Positions 33,953 to 43,226 of a stretch of 64,000 bases of DNA are shown here, one piece after another. Position numbers and translations under genes: made by a program. Source of the stretch: Tannerellaceae bacterium (GTDB lineage: Bacteria > Bacteroidota > Bacteroidia > Bacteroidales > Tannerellaceae); contig JAIRRS010000112.1 of assembly GCA_031255855.1 (NCBI GenBank), positions 62,001-126,000 on the forward strand, read 5' to 3'. Under the pieces are notes generated by a model. The model saw only the letters and a program-made list of their open reading frames with translations, was not told where the DNA came from and did no database searches. The first letter of the stretch is position 1, and each line of letters begins with the position of its first letter.

Positions 33953-35179
33953 ATGTTGCAAAAAGATGAAATTATATTCATTAATATTAGCGGTCTTGAC
34001 CGTCCGGGAGTAACCGCTGCACTTACTGAAATATTAGCTAAAAAAAATGCATTAATCCTCGATATCGGACAAGCTGACATCCATAATAATTTATCGCTTG
34101 GTATTTTGTTTCAAAGCACGGAAGGCGATTCCGGTGATATACTGAAAGAACTTCTTTTCAAAAGTTATGAATTGGATGTAAATATCCGCTTCAACCCAAT
34201 TTCAAAGGAAGAATACAGCAAGTGGGTAAGCCTACAAGGAAAAAATCGTTATATCATAACCATTTTGGGTAGAAAACTAACTGCCAAACAGATATCTGGA
34301 ATTTCGCGTATTGTAGCAGATCAAGGTATGAATATTGACGATATCCGACGCTTGACAGGACGTATCCCTCTTGATGAAACCGAACGGACTCCAAAAGCAA
34401 GTGTCGAATTTTCTGTCCGCGGAACTCCCAGAGACAGGGAACAAATGCAATTGTCTTTTCTGGAACTTTCGGCAGAGTTAAAAATGGACATTTCTTTTCA
34501 GGAAGACAGCATGTTCCGCAGGATGCGTCGTTTAATATGTTTCGATATGGATTCTACACTTATTACAACAGAAGTTATCGACGAATTAGCTGAACGGGCA
34601 GGTGTTGGTGGACAAGTACGGGCGATAACTGAATCGGCCATGCGGGGAGAAATAGATTTTAATGAAAGCTTTAAAAAACGGGTGGCTCTGCTGAAAGGAT
34701 TGGATGTTTCTGTGATGCAGGAAATAGCAGAAAAACTTCCTATCACGGAAGGAGCAGACCGCCTGATGCGTATCTTGAAGCAGGTTGGCTTCAAGATAGC
34801 CATCTTATCCGGAGGCTTCACTTATTTTGGTAATTACCTGAAACAAAAATGGGGTATTGATTACGTCTATGCCAATGAACTCGAAATAGAAAACGGTAAA
34901 CTTACCGGACATTATCTTGGCGATATAGTGGATGGGAAACGCAAAGCAGAGTTACTCCGGCTCATTTCGCAAGTAGAAAATGTCGACATCCGCCAAACAG
35001 TAGCCGTGGGCGACGGTGCGAACGACCTCCCAATGATTAGCATTGCCGGATTGGGGATAGCCTTTCATGCCAAACCCAAAGTGAAAGAAACGGCCAAGCA
35101 ATCTATTTCTACGATTGGTTTAGATGGCGTTCTTTATTTTCTCGGATATAAGGATTCTTACTTGAATGAACAAATATAA
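33953..35179 (+). CDS. serB: phosphoserine phosphatase with ACT domains
   Basis: A 408-residue HAD-family phosphatase for the last step of serine synthesis (phosphoserine to serine). Two N-terminal ACT-like domains (~8-80 and ~100-180) probably give amino-acid feedback control. The HAD core has DMDSTLI (nucleophile D198), the SGGFTYF motif II segment, and GDGANDLPM with the metal aspartates. The length matches ACT-fused SerB proteins. It is divergent from dnaB. A Dabb protein gene follows 24 bases downstream. Confidence 0.94.
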   Translation: MLQKDEIIFINISGLDRPGVTAALTEILAKKNALILDIGQADIHNNLSLGILFQSTEGDSGDILKELLFKSYELDVNIRFNPISKEEYSKWVSLQGKNRYIITILGRKLTAKQISGISRIVADQGMNIDDIRRLTGRIPLDETERTPKASVEFSVRGTPRDREQMQLSFLELSAELKMDISFQEDSMFRRMRRLICFDMDSTLITTEVIDELAERAGVGGQVRAITESAMRGEIDFNESFKKRVALLKGLDVSVMQEIAEKLPITEGADRLMRILKQVGFKIAILSGGFTYFGNYLKQKWGIDYVYANELEIENGKLTGHYLGDIVDGKRKAELLRLISQVENVDIRQTVAVGDGANDLPMISIAGLGIAFHAKPKVKETAKQSISTIGLDGVLYFLGYKDSYLNEQI

Positions 35180-35203
35180 TAAACTATAAATCAGAATATA
35201 GCA

Positions 35204-35527
35204 ATGATTAGACATATCGTGATGTTCAAATTGAAGGAATTTGCTACTCCTATAGAGAAGCAGGATAAAATGCAAGAGATAAAAACCCGTCTGGAAGCAT
35301 TGAAAAGCAAAATAGATATCCTTCACAAAATAGCAGTTGATTTTAATATCAATCCTACCGAAACATGGGATTTAATCCTTACTACAGAGTTTGATTCCCT
35401 AAAAGATTTGGATACGTATGCCAATCACCCCGACCATGTGGAGATAAGTAAAAATATCATCGGGCCTGTAAAAATCGATCGGGCTTGCGTAGATTATGAG
35501 TTTTCCGATGAAGTCGTGGATAAGTGA
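35204..35527 (+). CDS. Dabb (stress-responsive A/B barrel) protein
   Basis: A 107-residue protein of the stress-responsive alpha/beta barrel (Dabb) family. MIRHIVMFKLKE at the start and TEFDSLKDLDTYANHPDHVEI in the middle are characteristic. Dabb proteins are small dimers of the ferredoxin-like fold, and most have no known reaction. It lies 24 bases after serB and likely shares its transcript, which would end at the palindrome 35546-35582. Confidence 0.87.
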   Translation: MIRHIVMFKLKEFATPIEKQDKMQEIKTRLEALKSKIDILHKIAVDFNINPTETWDLILTTEFDSLKDLDTYANHPDHVEISKNIIGPVKIDRACVDYEFSDEVVDK

Positions 35528-35545
35528 TAAATAACAGGATAACAT

Positions 35546-35582
35546 ATAACTCACTAAATGATTCAATTATTTAGTGAGTTAT
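35546..35582. repeat. 14-bp inverted repeat between convergent genes
   Basis: ATAACTCACTAAAT (35546-35559) is exactly complementary to 35569-35582, with a 9-base loop. The right arm overlaps the stop codon of the leftward pyrD gene. It probably acts as a transcription stop for both strands and belongs with similar AT-rich spacers at 30559 and 63751. Confidence 0.75.
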
Positions 35583-36496
35583 TTAGTGATTGCTAAATTC
35601 CCAGTTAGTTCTGAAACTGACTTAAAGCCGAATTTATCGCAATATTCATTCAATCCATTGATAATCTTGATGGAAACGGTGGGATCGATAAAATTATAAG
35701 TTCCTACCTGGATAGCAGTAGCTCCTGCCAGTATAAACTCTACAGCATCTTTCCAGTTGGAAATACCTCCTAAACCAATAATGGGAATTTTTACAGCCTT
35801 GTATGTTTGCCATACCATTCGCAGAGCAACCGGTTTTACACAAGGGCCTGAAAGACCTCCGGTTATTGTAGATAATATTGGTTTTCTTGTTTCGACATTT
35901 ATAGCCATACCTAGAAGGGTATTTATTAACGAAACCGAGTCGGCACCTTCATATTCTACAGCTTTTGCAATCTCTGCTATATCGGTTACGTTTGGCGAAA
36001 GTTTTACAATAAGTATCTTGGAATAAACCTTCCGCACGGCTCGTACGACCTCAGCTGCTCCGGAACAAGATACCCCAAAAGCCATACCACCTTTCTTCAC
36101 ATTCGGGCAGGAAATATTGAGTTCGATAGCAGGTATTTTCTCCAGTCCGGAAATTTTTTCGGCACATTCCACATATGATTCGATAGATGAACCGCTTACA
36201 TTAACTATCATGTGGGTGTTATAGTCCTTGATTTCAGGATAAATTTTCTCTATGAAATAATTCGCTCCTTTGTTTTGAAGCCCCACAGCGTTAAGCATAC
36301 CGGAAGGAGTTTCGGCCATTCGGGGATAAGGATTACCTTCGCGATGTTCGATTGTTGTTCCTTTTACGAATATACCTCCTAAACGATTAATATCCATAAA
36401 ATCAGCATATTCAGACCCATAACCAAAAGTACCCGAAGCAGTCATGACGGGATTTTTCAGTTCTAAACTACCTATATTTACTTTTAAATTTGCCAT
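35579..36496 (-). CDS. pyrD: dihydroorotate dehydrogenase, class 1B catalytic subunit
   Basis: A 305-residue FMN enzyme that oxidises dihydroorotate to orotate in pyrimidine synthesis. The family start [13 protein letters not shown], the active-site loop [14 protein letters not shown] with its catalytic cysteine, and [27 protein letters not shown] near the end are typical of class 1B. It overlaps pyrK by 13 bases, and the two subunits form the NAD-linked heterotetramer. Confidence 0.95.
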   Translation of the reverse strand: MANLKVNIGSLELKNPVMTASGTFGYGSEYADFMDINRLGGIFVKGTTIEHREGNPYPRMAETPSGMLNAVGLQNKGANYFIEKIYPEIKDYNTHMIVNVSGSSIESYVECAEKISGLEKIPAIELNISCPNVKKGGMAFGVSCSGAAEVVRAVRKVYSKILIVKLSPNVTDIAEIAKAVEYEGADSVSLINTLLGMAINVETRKPILSTITGGLSGPCVKPVALRMVWQTYKAVKIPIIGLGGISNWKDAVEFILAGATAIQVGTYNFIDPTVSIKIINGLNEYCDKFGFKSVSELTGNLAITK

Positions 36497-37260
36497 GTCA
36501 GTTTATTTATATTAAATACCGGTCCTTCCGTACATACGCATGTATGGCCGTTAGTAGTATTTTCCACACAGCACAAACAAGCTCCTATTCCGCAAGCCAT
36601 TGTGTTTTCCAGTGATACTTCGCAGGAAATTCCTCTACCAGCAGCATATTTGGCTATTGCCATCATCATAGGTTTTGGACCGCAGGTATATATTCTGTCG
36701 AATGTATTATTGGTTAGTATGGAGTGGTTTATTACAAACCCTGTTTCGCCATGCGAACCGTCTTCTGTTGTTGTATAAAGTGTTCCAAATCTTTGAAAAA
36801 CATCCAACTGCATTAAATCCTTTTTTGAACGGGCTCCTAGTAAGAATGTAGGTTCAAAACCCGATTCTCTGAGATAAGCTCCCATGAAAAGCATTGGTGC
36901 TGTACCAACTCCACCACCAATTAAAAGATGTTTTTTTTCTTGAGTAGCAGGAAGCGTAAAACTATTTCCAAGTGGTAATAAAAGGTTTACATAATCTCCC
37001 GGTTGATGATTGGCTATTGCCTGGGTACCGTCTCCGATTTTTTTGATTAACAACCACAATTCGTTCGTGTTTTTATCTATATAGTTTATTGAGATAGGAC
37101 GACGTAGAAATGTAGTAGGCATGTTATTTACTAAAACCTGTACAAACTGGCCGGGAAACATATCCGGCAATGTTTTATCTGAAGTTAGTTTTAGCAGGCA
37201 GTAACTTGCATGAAGATTCCTGTTTTCGGTTACCTTCAGGTCGAGCATGTACTTCTTCAT
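36484..37260 (-). CDS. pyrK: dihydroorotate dehydrogenase electron-transfer subunit
   Basis: A 258-residue FAD/[2Fe-2S] protein that passes electrons from PyrD to NAD+. The FAD-binding site appears as [10 protein letters not shown], the NAD-binding loop as [16 protein letters not shown], and the iron-sulfur cluster ligands in [21 protein letters not shown]. Its overlap with pyrD by 13 bases ensures coupled synthesis. A minus-strand TATCTTTG box lies at 37283-37290, 23 bases before the start. Confidence 0.95.
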   Translation of the reverse strand: MKKYMLDLKVTENRNLHASYCLLKLTSDKTLPDMFPGQFVQVLVNNMPTTFLRRPISINYIDKNTNELWLLIKKIGDGTQAIANHQPGDYVNLLLPLGNSFTLPATQEKKHLLIGGGVGTAPMLFMGAYLRESGFEPTFLLGARSKKDLMQLDVFQRFGTLYTTTEDGSHGETGFVINHSILTNNTFDRIYTCGPKPMMMAIAKYAAGRGISCEVSLENTMACGIGACLCCVENTTNGHTCVCTEGPVFNINKLTWQI

Positions 37261-37282
37261 ATATATTTATCAAATTTAATGG

Positions 37283-37290
37283 CAAAGATA
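37283..37290 (-). promoter_or_regulatory. -7 box of the pyrKD operon
   Basis: Minus-strand TATCTTTG matches TAnnTTTG just upstream of pyrK. No clear -33 TTG was seen. Confidence 0.55.
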
Positions 37291-37322
37291 CGTGATTCGA
37301 TTGTATGTTCACATGCTTTTAG

Positions 37323-37775
37323 TTAGTCTTTCTTATTTTTTTCGGGAACGAAAGTGTCAAAGGTGTTATCCGAGTAAAATATCATTATTTTACTGATATT
37401 TTTAGCTTCTACTTTTTGGATGATAACTTTTTCGTTTACAACCTGTTTCTGGTCATTTTTAGGGGCTTCAACTCTCATTTCCCGATGATTTTCGGAGGTA
37501 ATCTGTATTTTGGGTTGATTTACGGGCATATTTGCGAACAAATTTGGCTCCGAAGGCTTGGCATTTCCTCGCGTCATATTCCCAGTTCCTGATAATAACC
37601 AGTCGGGGTCTATGTCCTTAAAGTGTTCGATGATTTTTTTATATACATCAATACTTGGATTATTCCTTCCTGATATAATATGCGACATGGCAGCACGCTG
37701 TATACCGATTTTTTCTGCAAATTTGGAAGGAGTATACCCTTTACTCTCCATTATTCGTATGATTCGGTCTTTCAT
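37323..37775 (-). CDS. XRE-type HTH regulator
   Basis: A 150-residue protein with an N-terminal Cro/C1-type helix-turn-helix (residues ~3-65: GYTPSKFAEKIGIQRAAMSHIISGRNNPSID). A flexible Lys/Gln/Val-rich linker and a short C-terminal segment (ISKIMIFYSDNTFDTFVPE) follow. The last segment resembles tails I recall in other Bacteroidales XRE proteins. The target is unknown. Upstream lies a long noncoding block with repeated TTTACA/TGTAAA sites, and a minus-strand TATATTTG box at 37861-37868 is a likely promoter. Confidence 0.88.
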   Translation of the reverse strand: MKDRIIRIMESKGYTPSKFAEKIGIQRAAMSHIISGRNNPSIDVYKKIIEHFKDIDPDWLLSGTGNMTRGNAKPSEPNLFANMPVNQPKIQITSENHREMRVEAPKNDQKQVVNEKVIIQKVEAKNISKIMIFYSDNTFDTFVPEKNKKD

Positions 37776-38615
37776 ATGTTTTATTTAGTAGTTCATTCTA
37801 ATTTTATGCGACAAATTGACATGTTTACAATTCAAAACAAAGAGACAATTATAAACAGTACAAATATAAACTATTTACATCAATTCTGCAATTTATTTTT
37901 ATAAATCCAATATACAATAATAACATACCGCATAAAGTATATCACTTTATTATTGTAACATCATGTTCAATCTCATGCGAAATTATTAAAGTTTTTATTT
38001 ATCATATTTGTTTAAATATATGATATATAGGTATTTATTTTTATATGTAATAGTGATTACAGCAGTATATTTACAAATATTCCCTTTATCTCATCATTTA
38101 ATTAGCGTATTACTTCATCAAATTTTATCAAAACGCTGGTTTACAGCAAATTTAGTATTATTTACTGGAGGACAAGCAATCATAATTGTATATATGTAAA
38201 CTATCAAATAGTATATTGTATACATTCGTTCTGATATATTTTTGTATAACAAAAGTAAACTATTATGATGTTAATGTGCCGGTATATATTTATATCAAGT
38301 AGGTTTTCCGTGTTTACAAATATAAATACGCTCTGTTTGTTAATTTTACTGCCAAGTTGTCTTTTGTTACGGCTATTATAGTATCATCCTTTTGTATATA
38401 TTATTGTAAATGTGTTTTTCTTTGATTTCTCTCAATTATTCTACATACATGAATGAATTAGGAAACTATGCAATGGTCAAATTATAACTGACATACTGAA
38501 ATATAGTTTTGTAAATTGCAAAACAACTATATTAGAAAATAACGTGAAAAAATGCTGAATCTGTATGCGTCTTTTTCAATGACGTACACAACATTCTAAA
38601 CTGAATCAAGTAATC
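37776..38615. other. 840-bp AT-rich noncoding block with TTTACA/TGTAAA sites
   Basis: No convincing gene is present. A 63-codon frame at 38008-38199 is hydrophobic but AT-driven and unsupported. TTTACA or TGTAAA occurs about eight times (e.g. 37824, 37874, 38070, 38140, 38195, 38313, 38405, 38510). A hairpin of about 11 bp lies at 38501-38532 (ATATAGTT...AACTATAT). It may hold operators of the adjacent XRE regulator or be a remnant region. Confidence 0.45.
37861..37868 (-). promoter_or_regulatory. -7 box of the XRE regulator gene
   Basis: Minus-strand TATATTTG, 86 bases upstream of the XRE ATG, is flanked by TTTACA sites at 37824 and 37874. Confidence 0.4.
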
Positions 38616-39626
38616 TTAGTGAAGCATTTTGAAGAGAAGTTCTTTTAGTAAATTGCCATTATCTACCGAAGCATTATCAACCCCTTTTGACTTGGCGTCC
38701 GTCGTCCGGATTTCACTAATCAGGTTGAACACTTTCATAGGTGAGAAATTTGTCAGACCGGTTTTATAATCGGTAGTTTGGTATGTTTGATATAATCCTA
38801 AGGCAGACATAATGCCTTTTTCAGAACGGTCCTTAGAATATTGGCAAATAAGGAGGTTTGAAAAATAATTGAACAATACAGGAAGAGTTGATTGTATAGG
38901 ATTATTTTTGGGATTTTTCTCAAAATATTGGATAATCCTGTTAGCCTTTAAAACATCTTTCGATGCAATCGCTTTTATTAATTCATAATTATTGTATTCT
39001 TTACTAATACCAATATTTTGCTCAATAAGCTCGGGAGTGATTGTTTTCTTTCCTTCTTTTGGTAACAAGAGAGTTAATTTATCAAGCTCTTTGTTGAGTT
39101 TACCCAAGTCGTTACCCAAATAATCGGCCAGCATCTGTGCACTTTTGGCATTTATGAAAATATTCCGTTCCTTAAGCAAATCAATGATGAAAGAGGGAAT
39201 CTTATGATTTTTTATTTTCTTCGATTCGAATAAAACGCCCGTTTTATCAATTGTAGAAGCTAGTGATTTTCTTTTGTCTAGCGTTGTATATTTGTAATTT
39301 ATAACGAGAATGGTTGATTTCAACGGATTTTTCACATAATGTATAAGCGTGTCGATATCACGAATTAATTGTGCTTCGCGTACCACTACCAATTGATATT
39401 CAGACATTAATGGGAAGCGGCGGGCAGCTTCAATTATCTTTGTTACATTTGTATCTGCTCCGTACATGATTAACTGGTTAAAATCACGTTCGCTTTCATT
39501 AAGTACGGTAGTCAACAGCATATCAGTCAATTGGTCAATAAAATAGGGTTCTTCCCCCATAAATACATAAACCGGACTAAATTTCCGTGCTTTGATATCT
39601 TTTGCTATCTCTTCGTACTTTTCCAT
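38616..39626 (-). CDS. holA: DNA polymerase III subunit delta
   Basis: A 336-residue clamp-loader delta subunit that opens the sliding clamp during loading. FVFMGEEPYFIDQLTDML near the start, LVVVREAQLI and the ADYLGNDLGKLNKELDKLTLLL segment are typical of HolA, followed by a C-terminal helical collar. The amn and HSDR_N-like genes nearby form a conserved neighbourhood, as I recall it, in Bacteroidetes. Confidence 0.92.
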   Translation of the reverse strand: MEKYEEIAKDIKARKFSPVYVFMGEEPYFIDQLTDMLLTTVLNESERDFNQLIMYGADTNVTKIIEAARRFPLMSEYQLVVVREAQLIRDIDTLIHYVKNPLKSTILVINYKYTTLDKRKSLASTIDKTGVLFESKKIKNHKIPSFIIDLLKERNIFINAKSAQMLADYLGNDLGKLNKELDKLTLLLPKEGKKTITPELIEQNIGISKEYNNYELIKAIASKDVLKANRIIQYFEKNPKNNPIQSTLPVLFNYFSNLLICQYSKDRSEKGIMSALGLYQTYQTTDYKTGLTNFSPMKVFNLISEIRTTDAKSKGVDNASVDNGNLLKELLFKMLH

Positions 39627-39685
39627 AAAATATAATATCTCAATAATTGAATAACGAATTGATGTAGGTACTCAACCAATTATAT

Positions 39686-40462
39686 TTACCAGCTAAACCG
39701 GATATGTTGGATCGTTTTTTTGCCGTCAATAATTTGTTGGAGGGTTTCAATGCCCATTTTTACGTGTAATCCAGCGAATTGCCGCGTTACTCGTTTATCA
39801 CTTGCTTGTGTTTTTACACCTGCTTCTATCATTGGCATATCTGAAATCATCAGCAATGCACCGGTAGGTATTTTGTTAGCGAAACCGGCAGTTAGCAATG
39901 TTGCTGTTTCCATGTCAATACCCGTGGCATGGGTTTTACGTAGGTAATCCTTAAAATTGTCATCATGTTCCCATACCCTTCTGTTGGTAGTGTATACAGT
40001 ACCTGTCCAATAATCATAACCATTGTCGCGAATAGCCGATGAAATGGCGCGGAGCATTGAAAAAGCAGGCAACGACGGCACTTCGGGAGGCAAATATTCG
40101 TTCGATGTCCCTTCGCCGCGTATGGCAGCAATCGGCAAAACAAAATCCCCCTCTTTATTCGCTTTTTTTAACCCTCCGCATTTGCCAAGAAATAAAACGG
40201 CTTTAGGCCTTATGGCAGATAATAAGTCCATTACAGTAGCTGCATTCGCGCTACCCATACCGAAATTGATCATCATCATATCGCCATTCGAGGCATTAGG
40301 CATGGAACTCTTAAGCCCTTTGATTTCTACATTAAAATGTTCGGCAAAGAGTTCTGTATATTTGGTGAAATTGGTAAGCAGTATATATGGAGGAAAATCG
40401 GCCAATGCTCTATCAGTATAACGAGGAAGCCAATTTTCAACGATTTCTTGCTTTGTCTTCAT
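39686..40462 (-). CDS. amn: AMP nucleosidase
   Basis: A 258-residue purine/uridine phosphorylase-fold enzyme that cleaves AMP to adenine and ribose 5-phosphate. The short Bacteroidetes form lacks the N-terminal domain of the ~480-residue proteobacterial enzyme. Visible family segments are MINFGMGSANAATVMDLLSAI, VLFLGKCGGLKKANKEGDFVLPIAAIRGEG and ATGIDMETATLLTAGF. It is divergent from the HSDR_N-like gene, with an 18-bp palindrome between. Confidence 0.93.
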   Translation of the reverse strand: MKTKQEIVENWLPRYTDRALADFPPYILLTNFTKYTELFAEHFNVEIKGLKSSMPNASNGDMMMINFGMGSANAATVMDLLSAIRPKAVLFLGKCGGLKKANKEGDFVLPIAAIRGEGTSNEYLPPEVPSLPAFSMLRAISSAIRDNGYDYWTGTVYTTNRRVWEHDDNFKDYLRKTHATGIDMETATLLTAGFANKIPTGALLMISDMPMIEAGVKTQASDKRVTRQFAGLHVKMGIETLQQIIDGKKTIQHIRFSW

Positions 40463-40493
40463 AAATAGCTAACTTTGTTTTTTATATGAGTAA

Positions 40494-40511
40494 TTAGTAG
40501 ATATCTACTAA
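40494..40511. promoter_or_regulatory. 18-bp perfect palindrome between amn and the nuclease-like gene
   Basis: TTAGTAGATATCTACTAA is fully self-complementary. It sits just downstream of a minus-strand TATATTTG box (40530-40523) that could drive amn, so it would lie at the transcription start or in the leader of amn and upstream of the divergent gene. It is an operator candidate. Confidence 0.55.
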
Positions 40512-40534
40512 ATTAATAACGACAAATATAGTAA

Positions 40535-40990
40535 ATGCTCCCGTTAAATTTACCAGGATTTGATGCCAAAGTAATCAGGAAAGACGGAAAACCCGTGATA
40601 TTTGATCCTTTGCGCCGTAAATATGTTGCCCTTACTCCCGAAGAATGGGTGCGTCAACATTTCATAAATTATTTGATGACAGAAAGGAAATACCCGAAAG
40701 ACTTATTGGCCAATGAAATTACAATCAATTTGAACAATACAACAAAACGATGCGATACAATCGTTTATAATCGTTTTCTAAATCCGGTAATGGTTATAGA
40801 GTATAAAGCACCCTCCGTAATGGTAAAAAAAACTGTATTTGACCAAATAGCCCGTTATAACATTTCATTAAGGGTGCCTTATCTTATCGTAAGCAATGGA
40901 TTAGAACACTTTTGTTGCAAAATTGATTATGAAAACCAAGTTTATGACTTCCTTGGGCAAATCCCTTTTTACGATACGTTGGATATATGA
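40535..40990 (+). CDS. stand-alone HSDR_N-type nuclease-like protein
   Basis: A 151-residue protein resembling the N-terminal nuclease domain of type I restriction R subunits. The PD-(D/E)xK core is visible as KRCDTIVYN (Asp) and VMVIEYKAP (Glu-x-Lys), with a following Q-x6-Y motif (FDQIARYNISL). There is no helicase domain and no modification or specificity subunit nearby. I recall it as conserved next to holA/amn in Bacteroidetes, which argues for a housekeeping DNA-repair role. That is inference. Confidence 0.82.
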   Translation: MLPLNLPGFDAKVIRKDGKPVIFDPLRRKYVALTPEEWVRQHFINYLMTERKYPKDLLANEITINLNNTTKRCDTIVYNRFLNPVMVIEYKAPSVMVKKTVFDQIARYNISLRVPYLIVSNGLEHFCCKIDYENQVYDFLGQIPFYDTLDI

Positions 40991-42772
40991 TTACATTTCG
41001 TTTATTGAAGCATCCAAGGCGGCTGAAAAATAAGTAAACAAACCTTGCCAATTGATAGCAATTTCATTCGATGCGTATGAAGGTTCAACGTCAGCATAGC
41101 ATTCGTCGGGTATGTCGGAGGGGTATTCACAGCCGTCTTGTTTTCCGGGGTTTGGTCCTCCGGTTAGAAATCCGGGAATCGGTTCTTTTATACCATCACT
41201 TGCCGAAAGTCTGTGGTGAGGATACATCGGACTTTTATGACCATAGCCTGTTATATAGCAATATCCGGTGGCATTTTTTCCCAGGATATAATCCATGTTC
41301 CGGATAGCGTTGGTCAGGTATTTTTTATCATGGGTCAGATGCCAGGCATAAAGAAAAACCATTCCTTGGTTCGATGCCGCGTCTGAATTACATCCCCAAA
41401 AGAAATCTTTTGCATTACGTCCGTATGAGGCAACATAAGGTGAAAGTTCAGCATTTTTTGTGGCATTGTCAGCGTATACCATCATAATAGCTTTCATTTT
41501 GTCTGCCAGCACTTTCCCTTTTTCGTCCAGTGATTTTCCGTAACGAATTAGTGTAAAGCATCCCAGACTGCTCACTTTACTCCATACCGGAAGTACGAAT
41601 TGCCTTGGCGCATGTTTTTCTGCAACATCAAAATAGTTGGCTTCGCCGGTTGTGATATATAATTCGGTAGCTGCCCAAAAGAATTCATCGTCTGCTGAAT
41701 GGTCACCATATGTTCCGGTAGTCACCGCCGGTTCGAAAAGTTTATTCATTTCATTTTGCTTATATAATGCATCCGGATTTTTCACTGCCCAATCGAAAGC
41801 CCTACGTGCGGCAGCGAGCATTTTGTCTGAAAATCCGGGATAATCTGTTTCTACAACGGTAAAGATTCGTGCAGCTTGAGCCATCGAAGCTGCGAAATCT
41901 AACGCGGCAGTTGCCGATTTGGCAACCACATACCGCTGCTTTTTGCAATCAATCGGTTTGATAAATCCTTCAAAACCAGGAGTTGTTAGTTTATGGTATA
42001 CGCCTCCGTCGACAGGATCTTGCATGGTAAGCATCCAATCTAAATTCCAATGTAATTCGTCTAAAAGATCGGGAGTCGTATTGTTACTTTCGGGAATATT
42101 TGTTTCCATATTCATGGCATACGTTGGATAATCTTCAAAAAGAGACAAAAGTACGCCAACGGTAAAGCCAGAATTCACAATGTATTTATTATAATCGCCT
42201 GCATCGTACCAGCCTTTCGGCGAAGATATCAAAGTCCCGGCCGGTCTTCCTTTGGATACGGCAGACGGATGTATCATTACTCTGTCGTCAGGATGTCCGG
42301 CCGGCCGGTTCCACTTTCCCGCATATTGTTCATCTATTGGCATAGCTGTCCGTTGATAGTAAAAAGCTTTCAGTCCGGCTACGGCGATATCCTGTAGCAG
42401 ATTGTCTTTTATTACAAAAGGGTGTGATTTGCCGATAGAAGGGATTTCTATCTGGTATTCGCCAGGAGTATTTATTTCCGAAAACGACATGACCACTGTT
42501 TTTTTTGGAGAAAAAGCCGACGAACGAGGGGCGGATAGCATGCCATTGTAAACTACTTTATTTGTTTCCAAATTGCGAACGGCAAATTTCCTATAAGCCG
42601 CATCTTCTGAGGCTACGACTGCTATTTTCTCTTCGTCGGGATAAAACCCTAATTGGTTTAAACGAATAGAATCATTGATTGACAGTTCTTTTTGGGTGCA
42701 GGAAATGAAAGGAATAAGAAAGGTAACGAACAGAAAAAATATAATCCTGCGGGAGTGTTTGTTACTAGTCAT
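40991..42772 (-). CDS. glycoside hydrolase family 9 lipoprotein
   Basis: A 593-residue predicted surface or periplasmic lipoprotein (lipobox ending C25, ...PFISC). A CelD-type immunoglobulin domain spans ~30-115, followed by the GH9 (alpha/alpha)6 catalytic domain with the nucleophile region GWYDAGDYNKY, HHRLSASDG and the acid NEIAINWQG near the C terminus. GH9 enzymes are mostly endoglucanases acting on beta-1,4-glucans. It has no SusC/SusD neighbours. The start at 42772 is supported by a TATGTTTG box at 42819-42812 upstream. Confidence 0.92.
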   Translation of the reverse strand: MTSNKHSRRIIFFLFVTFLIPFISCTQKELSINDSIRLNQLGFYPDEEKIAVVASEDAAYRKFAVRNLETNKVVYNGMLSAPRSSAFSPKKTVVMSFSEINTPGEYQIEIPSIGKSHPFVIKDNLLQDIAVAGLKAFYYQRTAMPIDEQYAGKWNRPAGHPDDRVMIHPSAVSKGRPAGTLISSPKGWYDAGDYNKYIVNSGFTVGVLLSLFEDYPTYAMNMETNIPESNNTTPDLLDELHWNLDWMLTMQDPVDGGVYHKLTTPGFEGFIKPIDCKKQRYVVAKSATAALDFAASMAQAARIFTVVETDYPGFSDKMLAAARRAFDWAVKNPDALYKQNEMNKLFEPAVTTGTYGDHSADDEFFWAATELYITTGEANYFDVAEKHAPRQFVLPVWSKVSSLGCFTLIRYGKSLDEKGKVLADKMKAIMMVYADNATKNAELSPYVASYGRNAKDFFWGCNSDAASNQGMVFLYAWHLTHDKKYLTNAIRNMDYILGKNATGYCYITGYGHKSPMYPHHRLSASDGIKEPIPGFLTGGPNPGKQDGCEYPSDIPDECYADVEPSYASNEIAINWQGLFTYFSAALDASINEM

Positions 42773-42811
42773 GATATGCATGGTTCCGAATGTTTTATAG
42801 TTAAACGGAAA

Positions 42812-42819
42812 CAAACATA
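42812..42819 (-). promoter_or_regulatory. -7 box of the GH9 gene
   Basis: Minus-strand TATGTTTG matches TAnnTTTG 40 bases before ATG 42772. It lies beside an upstream in-frame codon at 42814, arguing against that longer start. Confidence 0.5.
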
Positions 42820-42897
42820 AGAATATTATATCCAGTATGAAATACCGAATGTAATTTATTAGGGTATGGAATGTAAAAAAACGGTATTGATGAACTT

Positions 42898-43089
42898 TTA
42901 TTTAAGCAAAGCTGTCTTATCTTTTATCGTAATTACCGAATCTGTTTGCTCCAAGATAGGACGTATATCATAATACACAGCGTTTTTTTGCATAGTTGGC
43001 GTAATAAGTTGCTTTGTTTCTTCTTTCTCTTTCGCGAAAAAAGAATAGCCAAGTATTACTAAAAAAAATGATAAAATCAGAGGTTTCAT
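42898..43089 (-). CDS. small secreted peptide, unknown
   Basis: A 63-residue predicted protein with a hydrophobic signal peptide (LILSFFLVILGYSFFA) and a short charged mature part. I do not recognise it. A near-consensus box (CAAAGATG on the plus strand) lies at about 43118, and a terminator-like hairpin at 43167-43198 separates it from nqrF. The signal peptide and promoter-like box make it plausible. It could still be a chance frame. Confidence 0.45.
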   Translation of the reverse strand: MKPLILSFFLVILGYSFFAKEKEETKQLITPTMQKNAVYYDIRPILEQTDSVITIKDKTALLK

Positions 43090-43166
43090 AAATAACTGTT
43101 TTGATGGCTATGTTAACAAAGATGTTTTATAAACGGATAACGCTGCATATTATTATGTTAAAAATG

Positions 43167-43198
43167 AAAGAAGCGGAAAAAGTATCTTCCGCTTCTTT
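43167..43198 (-). terminator. terminator of the nqr operon
   Basis: A 12-bp stem, AAAGAAGCGGAA (43167-43178) with TTCCGCTTCTTT (43187-43198), has an 8-base loop. It follows the nqrF stop. On the minus strand it is followed by CATTTTT. On the plus strand it is followed by T residues too, so it may work in both directions. Confidence 0.8.
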
Positions 43199-43226
43199 TT
43201 GAAGTTATTATGTAACTGTTTTTTAC

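Noticed and set aside
38008-38199. A 63-codon hydrophobic frame in the noncoding block
   Set aside because: Its composition follows the AT-rich background, it has no promoter-like box at a suitable distance, and its sequence resembles no family I know.
40535-40990. Remnant of a type I restriction locus
   Set aside because: There are no hsdM, hsdS or helicase fragments nearby. The frame is intact with clean ends, so a stand-alone gene is more likely than decay.
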